Origin: Cycas panzhihuaensis
Lineage: Eukaryota; Cycadophyta
Length of the DNA: 64,000 nt
NCBI GenBank assembly: GCA_023213395.1
Contig: CM041465.1
Coordinates: 72,113,741-72,177,740, forward strand
Reading direction: 5' to 3'
In this document: piece after piece, positions 1-11,314 of the stretch
Layout: every line of letters starts with the position of its first letter
How positions within the stretch are numbered: position 1 is the stretch's first letter
Made by a program: the position numbers and the translations under genes
Notes under the pieces: generated by a model
Told to the model about the DNA's origin: nothing
Database searches by the model: none
Seen by the model: the letters and a program-made list of their open reading frames with translations, nothing else

Positions 1-393
1 ATAGATCCAACAAATGGTATAAAATATAGCTGAGCTTTGAGTATGATAACTCTTGTTTTGTCCTTCCTCTTGTACAGTGCATAGATTATATTCCAAGCAT
101 CAGCAAAAGTGGGGGCAAGCTCAATATTTAAGTTAACATTATCTTCATAGGACGTGTGGGAATAAAAGGGCAACTTCATCGGATTCTTTGAAAGCAGCTA
201 AAGCATTAGGATCAACAGGAATGACAACATCAAGATCATTGGGATCTCGAGTGTCTTTAGGCATAGGAATCTGACCGGAAACATAAGTCCATAGTTTGTT
301 TATTATTAGAATATTCTTGCCTTGTTTCTTCCAAGCTAAGAAATTATCATTGCTGGATAATTTAATTGTATTAGTTGCCATTTGCAGTGCCAT
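1..393 (-). pseudogene. Copia Gag N-terminal part (E1)
   Basis: This is the start of a Copia-type Gag, the capsid-forming protein of the cytoplasmic virus-like particle. The frame opens at 393 (a second Met lies at 381) and shows the order seen in plant Copia Gag: an IKLSSNDNF segment, a Trp-Lys pair, then LWTYVSGQIP. It breaks near 145, and the next frame continues with DAWNIIYALYKRKDKTRV up to the window edge, which is the usual UBN2-type Gag core. One frameshift is therefore visible and the rest lies off the window. It resembles the E11 Gag (LWGYVSGRIP at the same place), so E1 and E11 are probably from related lineages. Confidence 0.75.
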
Positions 394-435
394 TCTATTT
401 GAGGTGTATGTTCTGTCTACCTAAAAAGGTATGCT

Positions 436-2656
436 AATCTAGTATCTATAGTCTTTGTGTCTCCTTTCCTAATAGCCCCTGGTAGTTGAAACAGTTATGT
501 CTAATGGCATACCTGCTTACAAGTGGCAGCTCGGGGACTCTATATATCCAAAGGTATGTCGGTGCTACTGAAAGCTCTGTTGACCCACCTGCATAGGATT
601 TACGACCTGAATGACAGATCCTTGTCTAAGGGCTCACTTACAACTAAGGCACTCACCCTCTCTGGGTCTAGCTTGGTATCCAAACTCCAAGGTTTAGGTT
701 AAAAATCTCAGTTTGTCATTCAATACACTTAATAGCTATTGCCTTCCCCTATAGTCTGTAGAGTTCAAGAAAGCACAATAGCATGTGCGGGAGTGGTAAC
801 TTCAAGGGTCCTAATCGTTCCCCTTGTAAGGTTGGTAATAAAGGTGGTTCAATTAGGAGTTATCTTATTTAATCTTTTAAATTTATAAATTTTTTAGGAT
901 TTCGAGATTAAAATATTAAAAATTTTGTGTGTTCAAGTAGAAATATGTCAAAACAAAAAAAACCCTAAAAAAAACTAAGAAACTACCTAAAATAGATTGA
1001 AAAATAACCTTAGAATGACTAAGAAAGGGCTAGAAAATGATAAAAAATTATAAAAGGATAAAACTTTAGGTTAGAGTCAAATATTTTAAAAATGAACATT
1101 CTCTGAATATCTTAGAGTGTATAACCTAAAGTTTATAAACTAAATGAATCTAGAATCTATAGTCTTTATGTCTACATTCCTAATAGCCCCTAGTAGCTGA
1201 AGCGGTTCTGTCTGATGGCTTACCTTCTTACAAGTGGCAGGGGGGATTCTATATATCCAAAAGTATGCAGGTGCTACTGAAAGCTCTGTTGCCCACCCCC
1301 CCCCCTCTGACACTACTAACCCACCTACATAGGATTTACAACCTGAATAACAAATTCTCGTCTAAGGGCACACTTACAGTTGAAGCATTCACCCTCTCCA
1401 AGTCTACCTTGATCTCTAAACTCCAAGGTTTAAGTTAAACGTTTCAGGTTGCCATTCAATACACTTGATAGCTATTGCCTTCCCCTGCAGTCTATAGAGT
1501 TCGACAAAGCACAATAGCATGCGCAAAAGTGGTAACTTGAGGGGTCCTAATCGTTCCCCTTGCAAGGCTAGTAATAAAGGTGGTTCAATTAGGAGTTATC
1601 TTATTTAATCTTTCAAATTTATAAATTTTTTAAGATTTTGGGATTAAAATATTAAAATTTTTGTATTTTCAAATAGAAATATGTTAAAACAAAAAAAGCC
1701 CCTAAAAATAAACTAAAAAACTACCTAAAATAGATTGAAAAATAGCTTTAAAATGACTAAGAAATGACTAGAAAATTATTAAAAATGATAAAAAGATGAA
1801 ACTTTAGTTTAGGGTCAAATGTTTTAAAAAGGAATATTCTCTTAATATCTTAGAGTGTATAAACTAAAGTTTATAAACTCTTGAAAAATAAAAATCAAAC
1901 GAATCTAATATCTATAGTCTTTGTGTCTCCTTTCCTAATAGCCCCTAGTAGTTAAAGTGGTTCTGTCTAATGGCGTACCTGCTTACAAGTGGCAGCTCGG
2001 GGACTCTATATATCCAAAGGTATGCGGTACTACAAAAAGCTCTGTTGTCCCCCCCCCCCCCCGACACTGTTGACCCACCTACATAGGATTTATGACCTGA
2101 ATGACAGATCCTCGTCTAAGGGCACACTTACAACTGAGGCACTCACCCTCTCCGAGTCTAGCTTGGTCTCCAAACTCTAAGGTTTAGGATAAACATCTTA
2201 GTTTGCCATTCAATACACTTTATAGCTATTGCCTTCCCCTACAGTCTGTAGAGTTTGAGAAAGCACAATAGCATGTGCGGGAGTGGTAACTTCAAGGGTC
2301 TTAATTGTTCCCCTTACAAGGCTGGTAATAAAGGTAGTTCAATTAGGAGTTATCTTATTTAATATTTCAAATTTATAAATTTTTTAGGATTTTGGGATTA
2401 AAATATTAAATTTTTGTGTTTTCAAGCAGAAATATGTCAAACCAAAAAAAGCCCTTAAAAAAAACTAAAAAACTACCTAAAATAGATTGAAAAACAACCT
2501 TAAAATGACTAAGAAAGGGCTAGAAAATGATTAAAAATGATAAAAAGATGAAACTTTAGGTTAAGGTCAAATATTTTAAAAAGGAATATTCTCTAAATAT
2601 CTTAGAGTGTATAACCTAAAGTTTATAAACTATTGAAACATTAAAAATCAAACGAT
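436..2656. repeat. Three tandem copies of a 0.71-0.76-kb unit
   Basis: A unit containing the anchor TCTATAGTCT begins three times, with the anchor at 445, 1156 and 1911, giving periods of 711 and 755 bases. The third copy ends near 2656. Shared landmarks include CTAATAGCCCCT, ACAAGTGGCAG, a C-rich run of variable length, GGATTTA(C/T)GACCTGAATGACAG, and an A/T-rich second half. The first unit lacks about 20 bases at its end, and C-run length explains other size differences. No protein is encoded convincingly. The array starts just upstream of the E1 gag start codon (minus strand), so it may be part of the E1 leader. An independent satellite cannot be excluded. Confidence 0.85.
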
Positions 2657-3155
2657 AGGATTTAAAAAACAGAACGCATAATAATGGATATTAAGAGAAA
2701 TTTCTCTTCATTGGAACTATGAAATGATTGTGTAGCACTGTATTTGAGGTGAGGACACTACAAAGAGCTCAACGAGTGTTCATAGCGCATAGTTTTGTCA
2801 CTTCTACAGTGGATGGCAATGAAGAGAAATGTGAAGGGTCACCCAAATTTCTTTCTACAACTCAATCAATCGAGAAACGAGATCTGGTCGAACCCAAAAA
2901 CAGGATCTAGTCACACTTGGTCGTACTTGGAAATAGTTCTGGTTGCACTTGGTCGTACCTAGATCCAGATCATGAAAAAAAAATGCAGTTGCTTCCATTT
3001 CTACCATGGCTTTGGAGAATCCATCAACCAGGTTGGTTCATTTTTGAAAATTTTCAAATTTGGTCACACCTAGAATAGATTTGTGTGTTGCTCCCTTGCT
3101 TGCGTTTTAGCCTCCGCCGACCTCCATGTTCCCAATGAAACAAATAGGGTGAAAG
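2657..3155. other. Probable E1 leader, no gene seen
   Basis: The stretch between the tandem repeats and the E2 left LTR has no convincing reading frame. It carries a short imperfect direct repeat, CACTTGGTCGTAC, near 2913-2970. E2 separates it from 10701-11271, which would be the rest of the same leader. Confidence 0.4.
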
Positions 3156-3585
3156 TGTAGCAATCCCCCTGATTCTAAAGATATTTTGATCAACTTCTAT
3201 GATAGTTTCTGCCCGACTTCCCAAGTGCTAATATTCCTAGTATTGCCCCCATTTTGGCTGACTTCCATCATGACAAAGTAGCTTCCTATTTAAAGAAGTT
3301 TGAGGCCTCATTCCTGAGCATCTATGTGGAAGTGTTGGCTACCATATTTTTGGATCTAGGGTTGTAGTTGTGTTGGAGGGAACCTTGCCTCGAAGAGGAA
3401 AAATTATCAGCAAAAGTAACTTTGTAAGTTGTACTTAATATTCTTTAGTGTTCAACATATTTGTTCATATTCTAAAATAGTATATTATTCATATTTGTAT
3501 TCAATTTAGTAAAAAGCATATATTTTGCATTCTTTTCCTCTGTTTTGGCTCTTTTATTTCCAAAAGATCGATTCGTGTCACTTCA
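3156..3585 (+). repeat. 5' LTR of E2
   Basis: The LTR begins TGTAGCAATCCCCCTG and ends CACTTCA. It carries a TATA-like CTATTTAAAG about 120 bases in. Its partner is at 10266-10695. Confidence 0.92.
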
Positions 3586-3587
3586 AG

Positions 3588-3599
3588 TGGTATCAGAGC
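3588..3599 (+). other. Primer-binding site of E2
   Basis: TGGTATCAGAGC, two bases past the LTR, is complementary to the 3' end of plant initiator tRNA-Met. It is where minus-strand DNA synthesis would start. Confidence 0.9.
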
Positions 3600-3713
3600 T
3601 TTGCTTCGAGGTGGGAATTTAGAAGTAAGCCTTAAAGAATAGGACCAAAATTGCATTCCCCCCCCCACCCCAGGACAAAACTAAGATTAGGGAAAATTCT
3701 CCTTCTTAACAAA

Positions 3714-4640
3714 ATGGTGAATTAGGACCAAATCTCAACAATGAAAGACAGAATGACTAAACTTCTAGACAAAAGGGATTAGTGGTTGAATCAGTTCGAA
3801 GATGTTGAATCAGAAGTTTTAATAGAAGAAGGAGAATCATCAGGTGAAGGTAAAAACTAGGAAAACGATGTTCAAAGGAATGGCCTGCAAAGAGATTTAA
3901 GAAGACTGAATGGGGTGTGTTATGAGCAATGAAATTAGAGGAGTCTCCAATTAGATCACAGACTTACAAGGACTAAGTTTACCCTGGAAAATTTTGATCT
4001 AGATAGATCAAGAGATCCAAAGTTGGATATTACAAATGGAAACATACTTTCAGGTGTACGGATTAACTGAGAAGGATAAAATATTAATGACATGTCTCCA
4101 TTTATATGGAAGGGCTTTGAAATGGTTCCATTAGTGGTGGAAGATTAATACAAGCCTTTTCCTGAATCATAAGAATACCTAAAAGTAGGCCTAATAAGCT
4201 CGTATGAAGACTCTTGGAATGTCGATTATTTTGCTCAATTAACATGATTACAGCAAAATGGATTAGTACAAGAATATACAGAGCAATTTTAGGCCTTCTA
4301 ATGCTTAGTCATAGAACGTATCCCATAAGAATACATCATGGAAATGTACATAAGCGGACTCAAAGGACCAATCTGATATTGCATTAAGGCAATGGGAGCC
4401 ACAAATATTCAAGATGCAATTAAGCTTGTAAAAAATATTAAAGCAGAGCTCAAGGAGAGTGGACCCACCTATACACATAGAAATGAGCCAACTTCATACC
4501 AGCAACAAGGATCTAATCCAAATTGGACCAAATTAGGTACAAAGACAAATCCCCCACTAGCGGTAAAAAATACAAGTGAGGCAAATAGAACAACTAGAGA
4601 TGAACACTTCAAGAAAGGAACGTGTTTCAAATGTGTTTTT
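3714..4640 (+). pseudogene. Gypsy Gag, decayed (E2)
   Basis: This is a chromovirus-type Gag with many stops. A start at about 3714 leads to a Glu-rich region. A core then contains VDYFAQLT and VQEYTEQF, the usual Gag motif around the capsid C-terminal half, followed by a linker and the first half of a zinc knuckle, CFKC, near 4623-4634. The reading frame from 4392 to about 4634 is open. The knuckle is cut immediately after its second Cys, where sequence from the end of RNase H begins. Most stops are TAG or TAA in places where Gln or Trp codons would be expected. Confidence 0.75.
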
Positions 4641-5714
4641 ATGATTTTACTATCGTTTACAAGAAGGGGAAAGAAAATGTCATCGTGGATGCTTTATCAA
4701 GATTACCAGGAGATAACAATGGAGAAGTTTCCCTTAAAGCAATATTAGGTGCCACTCCCAGTTGGAGCTATGAGCTAATCAAAGAATATACGGACAATCC
4801 TTCATCACAAAGAGTGCTAGAGGAAATTCAAGACCAGAAGTCCACAAAATTCGAATTACAAGGAGATATGATTTTAAATAAGGGAAAAATATTTATCCCT
4901 AATACTTCTAATATTAAAAAAGTTATATTAAAAGAAGCTCACTATGTACCAACAACTAGGCATACAGGGATTGATAAAACATATCGAAAAGTACGAGATT
5001 CTTTTTACCGGAAGGAAAGAAAGCAGACATTCTCAAATTTTTATCTAAGTGTGATTCCTGCCAAAGGAATAGAAGTGAATGTGTAAGAAGTTCAAGTCTA
5101 CTCCAACCATTACACACTCCACATCAGAAATAGGAAGAGATTTCCGTCGACTTTATTACCAGACTTCCCATATCAAAAGGCAAGGATGCCATATTTGTGG
5201 TAGCTGATAGGTTAACAAAATATGCTCACTTCAGGGGAATACCATGAACGACAAAGGCCAACCAAGTAGTGGAAGTATACATGAAGGAGATACATCGCCT
5301 ACATGGGTTTCTGAAGATCATAGTAAGCGACCGAGACCCAAAATTCACCAGTCACTTTTGGCAAGATCTATTTAAACTAGCAGGTAAAAAATTAAACATG
5401 AGCACAACTTACCATCCGCAAACGGATGACCAAACAAAAACAATAAACAAGTGCCTGGAAGGATACTTATGGAACTTTTCTTCAAATAAACAAGATTTAT
5501 GGCACAAATGGCTCCATTTAGCAAAATGGTGGTATAATACAACCTATCACACAGTAGCAAAGATGACATCTTTCCAATCATTGTATAGTTATGAACCATC
5601 GTCAATATTAACGTGGACTAAGGTGTCACAAGTACAATCAGTCTGTGAACAGTAGGAACAGGTAAAACAAACGATTTGAATTTTAAAAGATAATTTGAAT
5701 ACAACAAGGAACAG
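4635..5714 (+). pseudogene. RNase H end and integrase, Gypsy (E2)
   Basis: The fragment starts inside RNase H, with YDFTIVYKKGKENVIVDALSR, about where the domain ends in chromoviruses. The integrase follows. Its zinc-binding domain has an HxH pair near 4940-4970 and CDSC near 5050, after a frameshift. Its catalytic core has the first Asp in SVDFITRLP and the second Asp in VSDRDPKF. The catalytic Glu of the usual QTE motif is Lys here (codon at 5437-5439). The part from 5269 to 5655 reads open. The frame then runs to the E3 insertion and resumes at 9779. It is not functional. Confidence 0.88.
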
Positions 5715-5719
5715 GATGA

Positions 5720-6072
5720 TGTTAGAATATTCAAAGAGATCATTCAATATGCAAGAACCATAGAACCAATATCATGAATATAATATCATTACATTAACTC
5801 AATATGAAAGGAAGTACATCATAATATCTCCATATCAACAATAATATCACAATGGAATCCATCTTGACTCAATGCACTCTACTCTACCTCACTTATTTAT
5901 ACATCATAAGTGGAAGTGAGTAGGACAACATGTGTTACATGTGGGATAATTAACCTCTTACACAATCAACCACATAACACGTATATATTGACCAATAATC
6001 TAATGACCACTTATATGCACAAGTGTGCATTACATACTTACACTCTTACACATTAAACATTAACTTCCAACA
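5720..6072 (-). repeat. 3' LTR of E3
   Basis: On the plus strand it runs from TGTTAGAATATTC to CTTCCAACA. On the element's strand a TATA-like TATAAATAAG is present. Its partner is at 9417-9773. Confidence 0.93.
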
Positions 6073-6084
6073 CCTCCCCATAAT
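6073..6084 (-). other. Polypurine tract of E3
   Basis: CCTCCCCATAAT abuts the LTR. Read on the minus strand it is purine-rich (ATTATGGGGAGG), which marks the plus-strand primer site and fixes the element's orientation. Confidence 0.8.
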
Positions 6085-6168
6085 GTTTAATGTTAAGACT
6101 ACAAAAGGATTGAATACCAAGGACTAACATGACACTTGGCAATGACTTCTATTGGACTTCTGATTTGA

Positions 6169-7328
6169 TCAACATCTGCTTTTGTCTTCTTTGAATTTGC
6201 AACGCCTTGACCTTGGAATACTCTTGAACACAATGTCTTTGCCTTGATCTTTGTCTTCATTCCTACAATGTTGTCCTTGGAATATTCCTCTAGAGTGATG
6301 GTCCTTAAACTTTGCCTTCTTCATCTTCATATGCAATAGGGAATCCTTTGTGTAATAGATCATGGTCAAATCAACTTGAGCTTGATGTAGACCTGTCAAG
6401 TGATCCTCTATGTACTCATCAAAAACATCTTTAACACAATCATCAAGTATGTCTTCAATCAATGTTTTAGTCATCACCTATTTGCTTTCATTTTCTTCAA
6501 CATATGAATGATCAATAACCAACGAATTAGCATCAAAATATGAAGACAAGTCATTACTTGAAATATGAGTATCAATCAATATCCTGTAAGTCATCGTCAT
6601 TTGAAACATAAGCATCAACATCCACATCCTATAGGTGTTCCTCTTCTTGATTAGTACTTCCAACAATAATTCCTTCAACTTTAGGATTAAAACCAGTAAC
6701 TGAATCAGGAACGGACTCAACAAAGTCTTCAAAAGAACAAACAGATTTTACTTCATCAACTTCATCCTCCCCTGAAGCAATGAATTCATTTAGAGGAATT
6801 TCAATTGCGTCATGCTCTTCAGTTTCAATAATGTATTCAACAGTAGTTTCATCAGTAATCTCATCAATTTCTTCACATACTTTTTCATTTGCATCATCAC
6901 CGTTCTTATTTGTATTGCAGTCGTCAACAACTATGTTTTGTCCTTTCAAGAGCCTCTTGCACCTCTTGAGGGCTCTTTTCATACACATTCTTTAGAAGAT
7001 TCCATGCCTCGTTAGTAGTGCTAGCACCATGAATTGCATGAACAAGAAATTGATATGAAGAGGGAAGGTTCTCTTTGTCAAATGTTGCAAAAATTACATC
7101 AATGGTTGCCCGATTCTTTTTCTTAAAACTTTCCTCCCCTTCTTCATTAATCTTTGAAATGCCATCCCGAACAATTTTCCATAACCTTTTAGTCATAAAT
7201 ATACACTCCATTTTAATTTTCCAAATACAAAAATTAGTTTCAATATACTTGGGTAAAGCCTAGGGAATATTTGTTAACCAAAATTCATTCTTTTCTGGCA
7301 CAAAAATAATAATGTCCTCTAGCTCCAT
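6169..7328 (-). pseudogene. Gag with acidic C-terminal extension (E3)
   Basis: Reading starts at the Met at 7328, in an LEDIIIFVPEK segment. Typical plant Copia Gag N-terminal sequence follows, with IWKIKMECIF, then the core with FLVHAIHGASTTNEAWNLL. One in-frame TAG lies near 7260. After residue 130 or so the frame shifts twice (to 6629-6988, then 6169-6732). The extension is strongly acidic, with runs such as CEEIDEITDETTVEYIIETE and a second acidic block DILDDCVKDVFDEYIEDH. A basic tail near 6200-6320 contains one Cys but no full zinc knuckle. I do not recognise the acidic part. It could be a host-derived insert or a diverged Gag tail. Confidence 0.7.
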
Positions 7329-9404
7329 GATGAGATTACAATCACATTACTCATAATTCATGCATTAACTTTGAGCAGTAATAATTTCATCAAAATAGCA
7401 AGAAATTCTCCCAAATCACATACCAAAGTGCTCAAATCTAAAAAATGGTTTCAATGCTTCTGACTGCTTAGAAAAGGGATGCCTTCAATGAACCTGGTTG
7501 CAGATCGATCTTCACATAGCTGGTAGGGTGTCATCTCCTTGAACAGATCGTCTTCTTTCTGACAACTCGACCACGAAAATCTATCTTTAATAGATACTCA
7601 AGTTCTTCGATATACTGCCAGATTTGAAAGGGTAAGCCTGGAGTTCAAAACCCGATGACGACGCAGGGACATATCGCTTCAATTTGCAGTCACAGGCTTC
7701 CGTCTGGCATACTCTAATTATATTCTTCAAAAATATCTTCAGTACGCCTCTAGTTTCTTCATAAATCAATTCGCTGATATGCTCCACATCAAGTCTTCAA
7801 CTACGTCTTCAGCGTCTCTCTTGCCATCTATCACTCCTCTGATGCTTTGAAGATCATACCAGTTCTACGGTGTATTTAGCGTGATACCAGTTCTGCGACA
7901 TGCCACTCATTAGTAAGCACCTTTGGCATGAATTGGTCAGACGGCTTCACAGTCATACCACCTCCTCTTCTAGCTAGATTTGTGTGGGCGGAGCACTACA
8001 TAATTTATTTCGGTGCCTGCTAGGGAACGATTTCCAACAATAGATATGCAGCATGTATTCTTCTGTGATTGTGATGAATAGGGTTCACAGATATAGGGTT
8101 TGTATTCCATCGAGGACATCTTCCATGGACCCGTAAGCGAAGTCTTTCTTTGGATTCCAACAAGATTATTTAACAAGGTTTGATTTCATGGTTCAATAGA
8201 TATTTTTCCAATATCTTGAGGGTCACCAAATTGACATGTAGTACTTATGTGGAGGTCACGTCATGTTTGACCAGATGATGTGTTTGATCAATCCCAGGTT
8301 TCTGCGCTCCATCTAGATTTTTATTGGTAATATTTATTGTGCCTCGGGGTGTCTTCAGCATCTTCTGCCCCCACAAGCAGCTTCTCCCATAGCACGCCAC
8401 ACATCATCGGCTTTTTCTTTATCACTTTCCAGGCACGAAGAAATGGAGGGCAAGCAGGAACAAATAGACTCAAAACAGGATGTTACTACTTAAATTCTGT
8501 GGTTGCAGATCTGCAAATCCTCAATAGGGCAGACCACAAATGAGGATCTGTTGAAAATCCTACATACAAGGGTGCTTGACTCAGTTGAATTGAGTTGTAC
8601 AGATAGATCCTCTTCTCAGAAGTCTCAACTAGAGCAAGTGCATAAACCCCAAAAAACTGTACAACCTCAAGGCAATTACAGGTTGCAGTCTAATTCTTAG
8701 GTAGTTGTTAGAATTCCTACTGTTTGCCCCTGCAAAAGTGGTGCCTTCAATAATTATGGCTTCTTCTGAGATTTGTTCCAGTTCCCACAATCTACTCTTG
8801 CGACATGTAGCTAGATTATGATGATAACTCCGCAATACTCTTTTCTGGTTATGCAGCAACAGTCCTCTTGGACAATTACAAGGAGTACATCTTGCTTGTA
8901 CTATTCACTCAACGTGGACAGATTCGAGATCAATGACGGCTATTTCTGAACCTTCTCTTTAATTTATAATCATTCTTACTTAACATATTATATGCAATGA
9001 TCATTCTACAGCTTGCTTTAATGCTTTACAAGTTTTATTCTGTTGCAGCTAGGGTTCATTCATACATGCTCAGATTTTACCAACAAATGATTTCCATAAC
9101 AGATTTCATCACAAGAAAGGTATAGTACCATCACTTTCACTTCGCATCAAGAAGTTTTGGCATATGTTACACCAAATTTCTTGACAGGGTAAACCTTAGT
9201 ACATCTCTTACATCATATGACAAAGTAAAGAGTGATATTACCCGATAAAATTCTGGCTTGGCATAATATGCAACAATGGTAGCCTTAGGGGTTTCCCAAA
9301 AGAACCTTGACCTTGACCTGGAACTTGGCCCTACGAAGCCACCTCCACATATCATCAAAATGGTGAACCTGCACATGAATCCTCTCAAACAACCAGAAGA
9401 ACCT
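7329..9404 (-). other. Long leader of E3, no gene recognised
   Basis: About 2.1 kb lies between the PBS and the gag start. Short frames of 60-76 codons occur on both strands, but none has recognisable motifs or biased composition. Typical Copia leaders are far shorter, so this may be filler that keeps the RNA long enough to package, or unrecognised captured sequence. Confidence 0.55.
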
Positions 9405-9416
9405 GCTCTGATACCA
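9405..9416 (-). other. Primer-binding site of E3
   Basis: GCTCTGATACCA is the exact reverse complement of TGGTATCAGAGC (initiator tRNA-Met type). It directly abuts the right LTR. Confidence 0.92.
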
Positions 9417-9773
9417 TGTTAGAATATTCAAAGAGATCATTCAATATGCAAGAACCATAGAACCAATATCATAAACATAATATCATTACATTAACTCAAT
9501 ATGAAAGGAAGTACATCACAATATCTCCATATCAACAGTAATATCACAATGGAATCCATCTTGACTCAATGCACTTTACTCTACCTGAACCACTTATTTA
9601 TACATCATAAGTGGGAGTGAGTCGGACAACATGTGTTACATGTGGGATAATTAACCTCTTACACAACCAACCACATAACACGTATATATTGACCAATAAT
9701 CTAATGACCACTTATATGCACAAGTGTGCATTACATACTTAGACCCTTGCACATTAAACATTATCTTCCAACA
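9417..9773 (-). repeat. 5' LTR of E3
   Basis: This is near-identical to 5720-6072, with a 4-base GAAC insertion in the middle. It is followed by the gatga target duplication. Confidence 0.93.
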
Positions 9774-9778
9774 GATGA

Positions 9779-10247
9779 AGCAACAAGCCACTTGAGTAGA
9801 TCAAAAAGAAGCTTCATAGTTGAGCATTGGGTCTTTTTAAGAATCTAACCATATAAACAATCATCGATAAAGTAGACAAATAAGCAAAAGCTAGCACCAC
9901 ATTTTTTCAGACCCTATCAGGTTACTGAAAAAATTGGGGAAATAGCCTACAAATTAGCTCTACCATTGCGAACCAAGATTCACAATGTTTTTTATGTATC
10001 TTACCTCATAAAAAAGATAGGGGAAAATATCACCCCACAAATGACAGTTCCAGAATTAGATGAGGAAGGGAAGATTAACATTGAACCCGAAGGAATTCTC
10101 CAAACCCAAATAAAGGCACTATGATCCAAGAATGACAAAGAATACCTCATTAAATGGAAAACACTTGATCTAGAAGATTCAACATGGGAATCAAAAGCAT
10201 GGATCCAACAATATCCCAATTTGCCCATGCTTTGAGGGCAAAGCATG
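9779..10247 (+). pseudogene. Integrase C-terminus and chromodomain (E2)
   Basis: This continues the E2 integrase past E3. The C-terminal domain shows FRPYQVTEKIGEIAYKLALP, a GPY/F-type module, then IHNVFYVSYL. A chromodomain follows (about 10088-10225) with EYLIKWKTLDLEDSTWE, where the aromatic residues of the methyl-lysine cage region can be seen. In chromoviruses this domain directs integration to chromatin with particular histone marks. At least one stop (TGA near 10122) and the terminal TGA at about 10234 are present. Together with the PPT just downstream this identifies E2 as a chromovirus. Confidence 0.88.
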
Positions 10248-10252
10248 TTTTC

Positions 10253-10263
10253 AAGAGGGGGGG
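10253..10263 (+). other. Polypurine tract of E2
   Basis: AAGAGGGGGGG lies two bases before the 3' LTR, the normal place for the plus-strand primer. Confidence 0.85.
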
Positions 10264-10265
10264 CT

Positions 10266-10695
10266 TGGAGCAATCCCCCTGATTCTAAAGATATTCTAGC
10301 CAACTTCTATGCCAGTTTTTGGCCGACTTCCCAAGTGGTAATATTCCCAGTATTGCCCCAATTCTAGCCAACTCCCATCATGACAGAGCAGTCACTTATT
10401 TAAAGAAGTTTGAGGCCTCATTCTTGAGCATCTGTGTGGAAGTGTTGGCTGCCATATTTTTCGCTCTAGGGCTGTAGTTGTGTTGGAGGGAACCTCGCCT
10501 CGAAGAGGAAGAATTATCAGCAAAAGTAACTTTGTAAGTTGTACTTAATATTCTTCAGTATTCAACATATTTGTTCATATTCTAAAGCAGTATATTATTC
10601 ATATTTGTATTCAATTCAGTAAAAAGCATATATTTTGCATTCTTTTCCTCTATTTTGGCTCTTTTATTTCCAAAAGATCGATTTGTGCCACTTCA
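10266..10695 (+). repeat. 3' LTR of E2
   Basis: The LTR begins TGGAGCAATCC and ends CACTTCA. It pairs with 3156-3585 over its full 430 bases, with many substitutions and no large indels. Confidence 0.92.
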
Positions 10696-10700
10696 GAAGG

Positions 10701-11271
10701 GCTCTCACAAAGAAATAGACTGCTCCTCTATTAGTGCTTTCACCGTCAAGCGGAACACCCAGGATCAAACTAAGTAGGCAATGATAATAGACCAATTACC
10801 CTTTCTCTAGCACTTTCTTTGTTCATTGTAGAAGTGAAGAAAGTGGCGAGCAACACCTTGAAATCCAACAAATTCTATAAGCAGGATCTGAGGCCCGATC
10901 TCAAGGACTTTGACTTCCTTTCTATATGAGAAACGAGACACGAGAGAAGTGAAGATAGCATAGATGTCAATATCCACGATTCAACTACAATTATAGCTAC
11001 AGTCACAGTCACAGCAGTAGTAGCCCATATTACAGAGGCCTTCGATCAATGTATTATAAGTCACCACATTAGGAGAAGAACCATTTTTACTTCTTCCACG
11101 TTAGGTTTTCTATTGCAATGGTCTGGGGCTTTAGAACTTGAGGCTACTTCTACTATTACACATGCTGTGCTAGGACAATTCAAGACTTGTGTTATTCTTC
11201 TTAGGGGTTTCCTTATTTTCCAGTCCAATCCTAGACCATAGAGCCTATGTGGTGCAACTTGGTACAACCTT
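10701..11271. other. Probable E1 leader, no gene seen
   Basis: No supported reading frame or repeat is visible. The stretch lies between E2 and the E1 primer-binding site, so it is most likely the LTR-proximal part of the E1 leader. Confidence 0.4.
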
Positions 11272-11283
11272 GCCCTAATACCA
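11272..11283 (-). other. Primer-binding site of E1
   Basis: GCCCTAATACCA reads TGGTATTAGGGC on the minus strand, two mismatches from the initiator tRNA-Met site. It sits two bases from the start of the split E1 LTR. Confidence 0.6.
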
Positions 11284-11285
11284 AG

Positions 11286-11314
11286 TGAAGGCTGTGGGAA
11301 TTCATCCCAACTCC
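11286..11314 (-). repeat. E1 LTR, first 29 bases (split by E4)
   Basis: The piece begins TGAAGGCTGTGGG and stops at the E4 target duplication actcc (11310-11314). The LTR resumes at 44834. Joined, the two pieces give about 476 bases. Confidence 0.6.

Larger units (their letters stand above)
5720..9773 (-). mobile_element. E3: gag-only Copia-like element
   Basis: This is a complete insertion with a perfect duplication of gatga (5715-5719 and 9774-9778), LTRs of 353 and 357 bases, a PPT at 6073 and a PBS at 9405. The only coding region is a Gag with a long acidic extension (6169-7328, minus). No protease, integrase or RT motif could be found on either strand. The roughly 2-kb leader upstream of gag is unusually long. 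The LTRs differ by only about ten substitutions and one 4-base indel, so it is younger than its host E2. It would depend on the enzymes of another element. Confidence 0.92.
3156..10695 (+). mobile_element. E2: Ty3/Gypsy chromovirus, deleted and split by E3
   Basis: Two 430-base LTRs (3156-3585 and 10266-10695) bound the element, with a PBS at 3588 and a PPT at 10253. The flanks gaaag (3151-3155) and gaagg (10696-10700) look like a target-site duplication with one change. The body has a decayed gag, an RNase H end fused directly to the Gag zinc knuckle, integrase and a chromodomain. E3 is inserted near the integrase C-terminus at 5720. Protease, reverse transcriptase and most of RNase H are missing. 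The LTRs differ at roughly one base in ten, so this is an old insertion. Confidence 0.93.

Noticed and set aside
436-2656. Ribosomal or organellar origin of the tandem repeats
   Set aside because: No rRNA-like conserved stretch or organellar gene could be recognised in any unit.
3588-3599. tRNA genes at the primer-binding sites
   Set aside because: Only 12 bases complementary to the tRNA 3' end are present. No cloverleaf is encoded around any of the sites.
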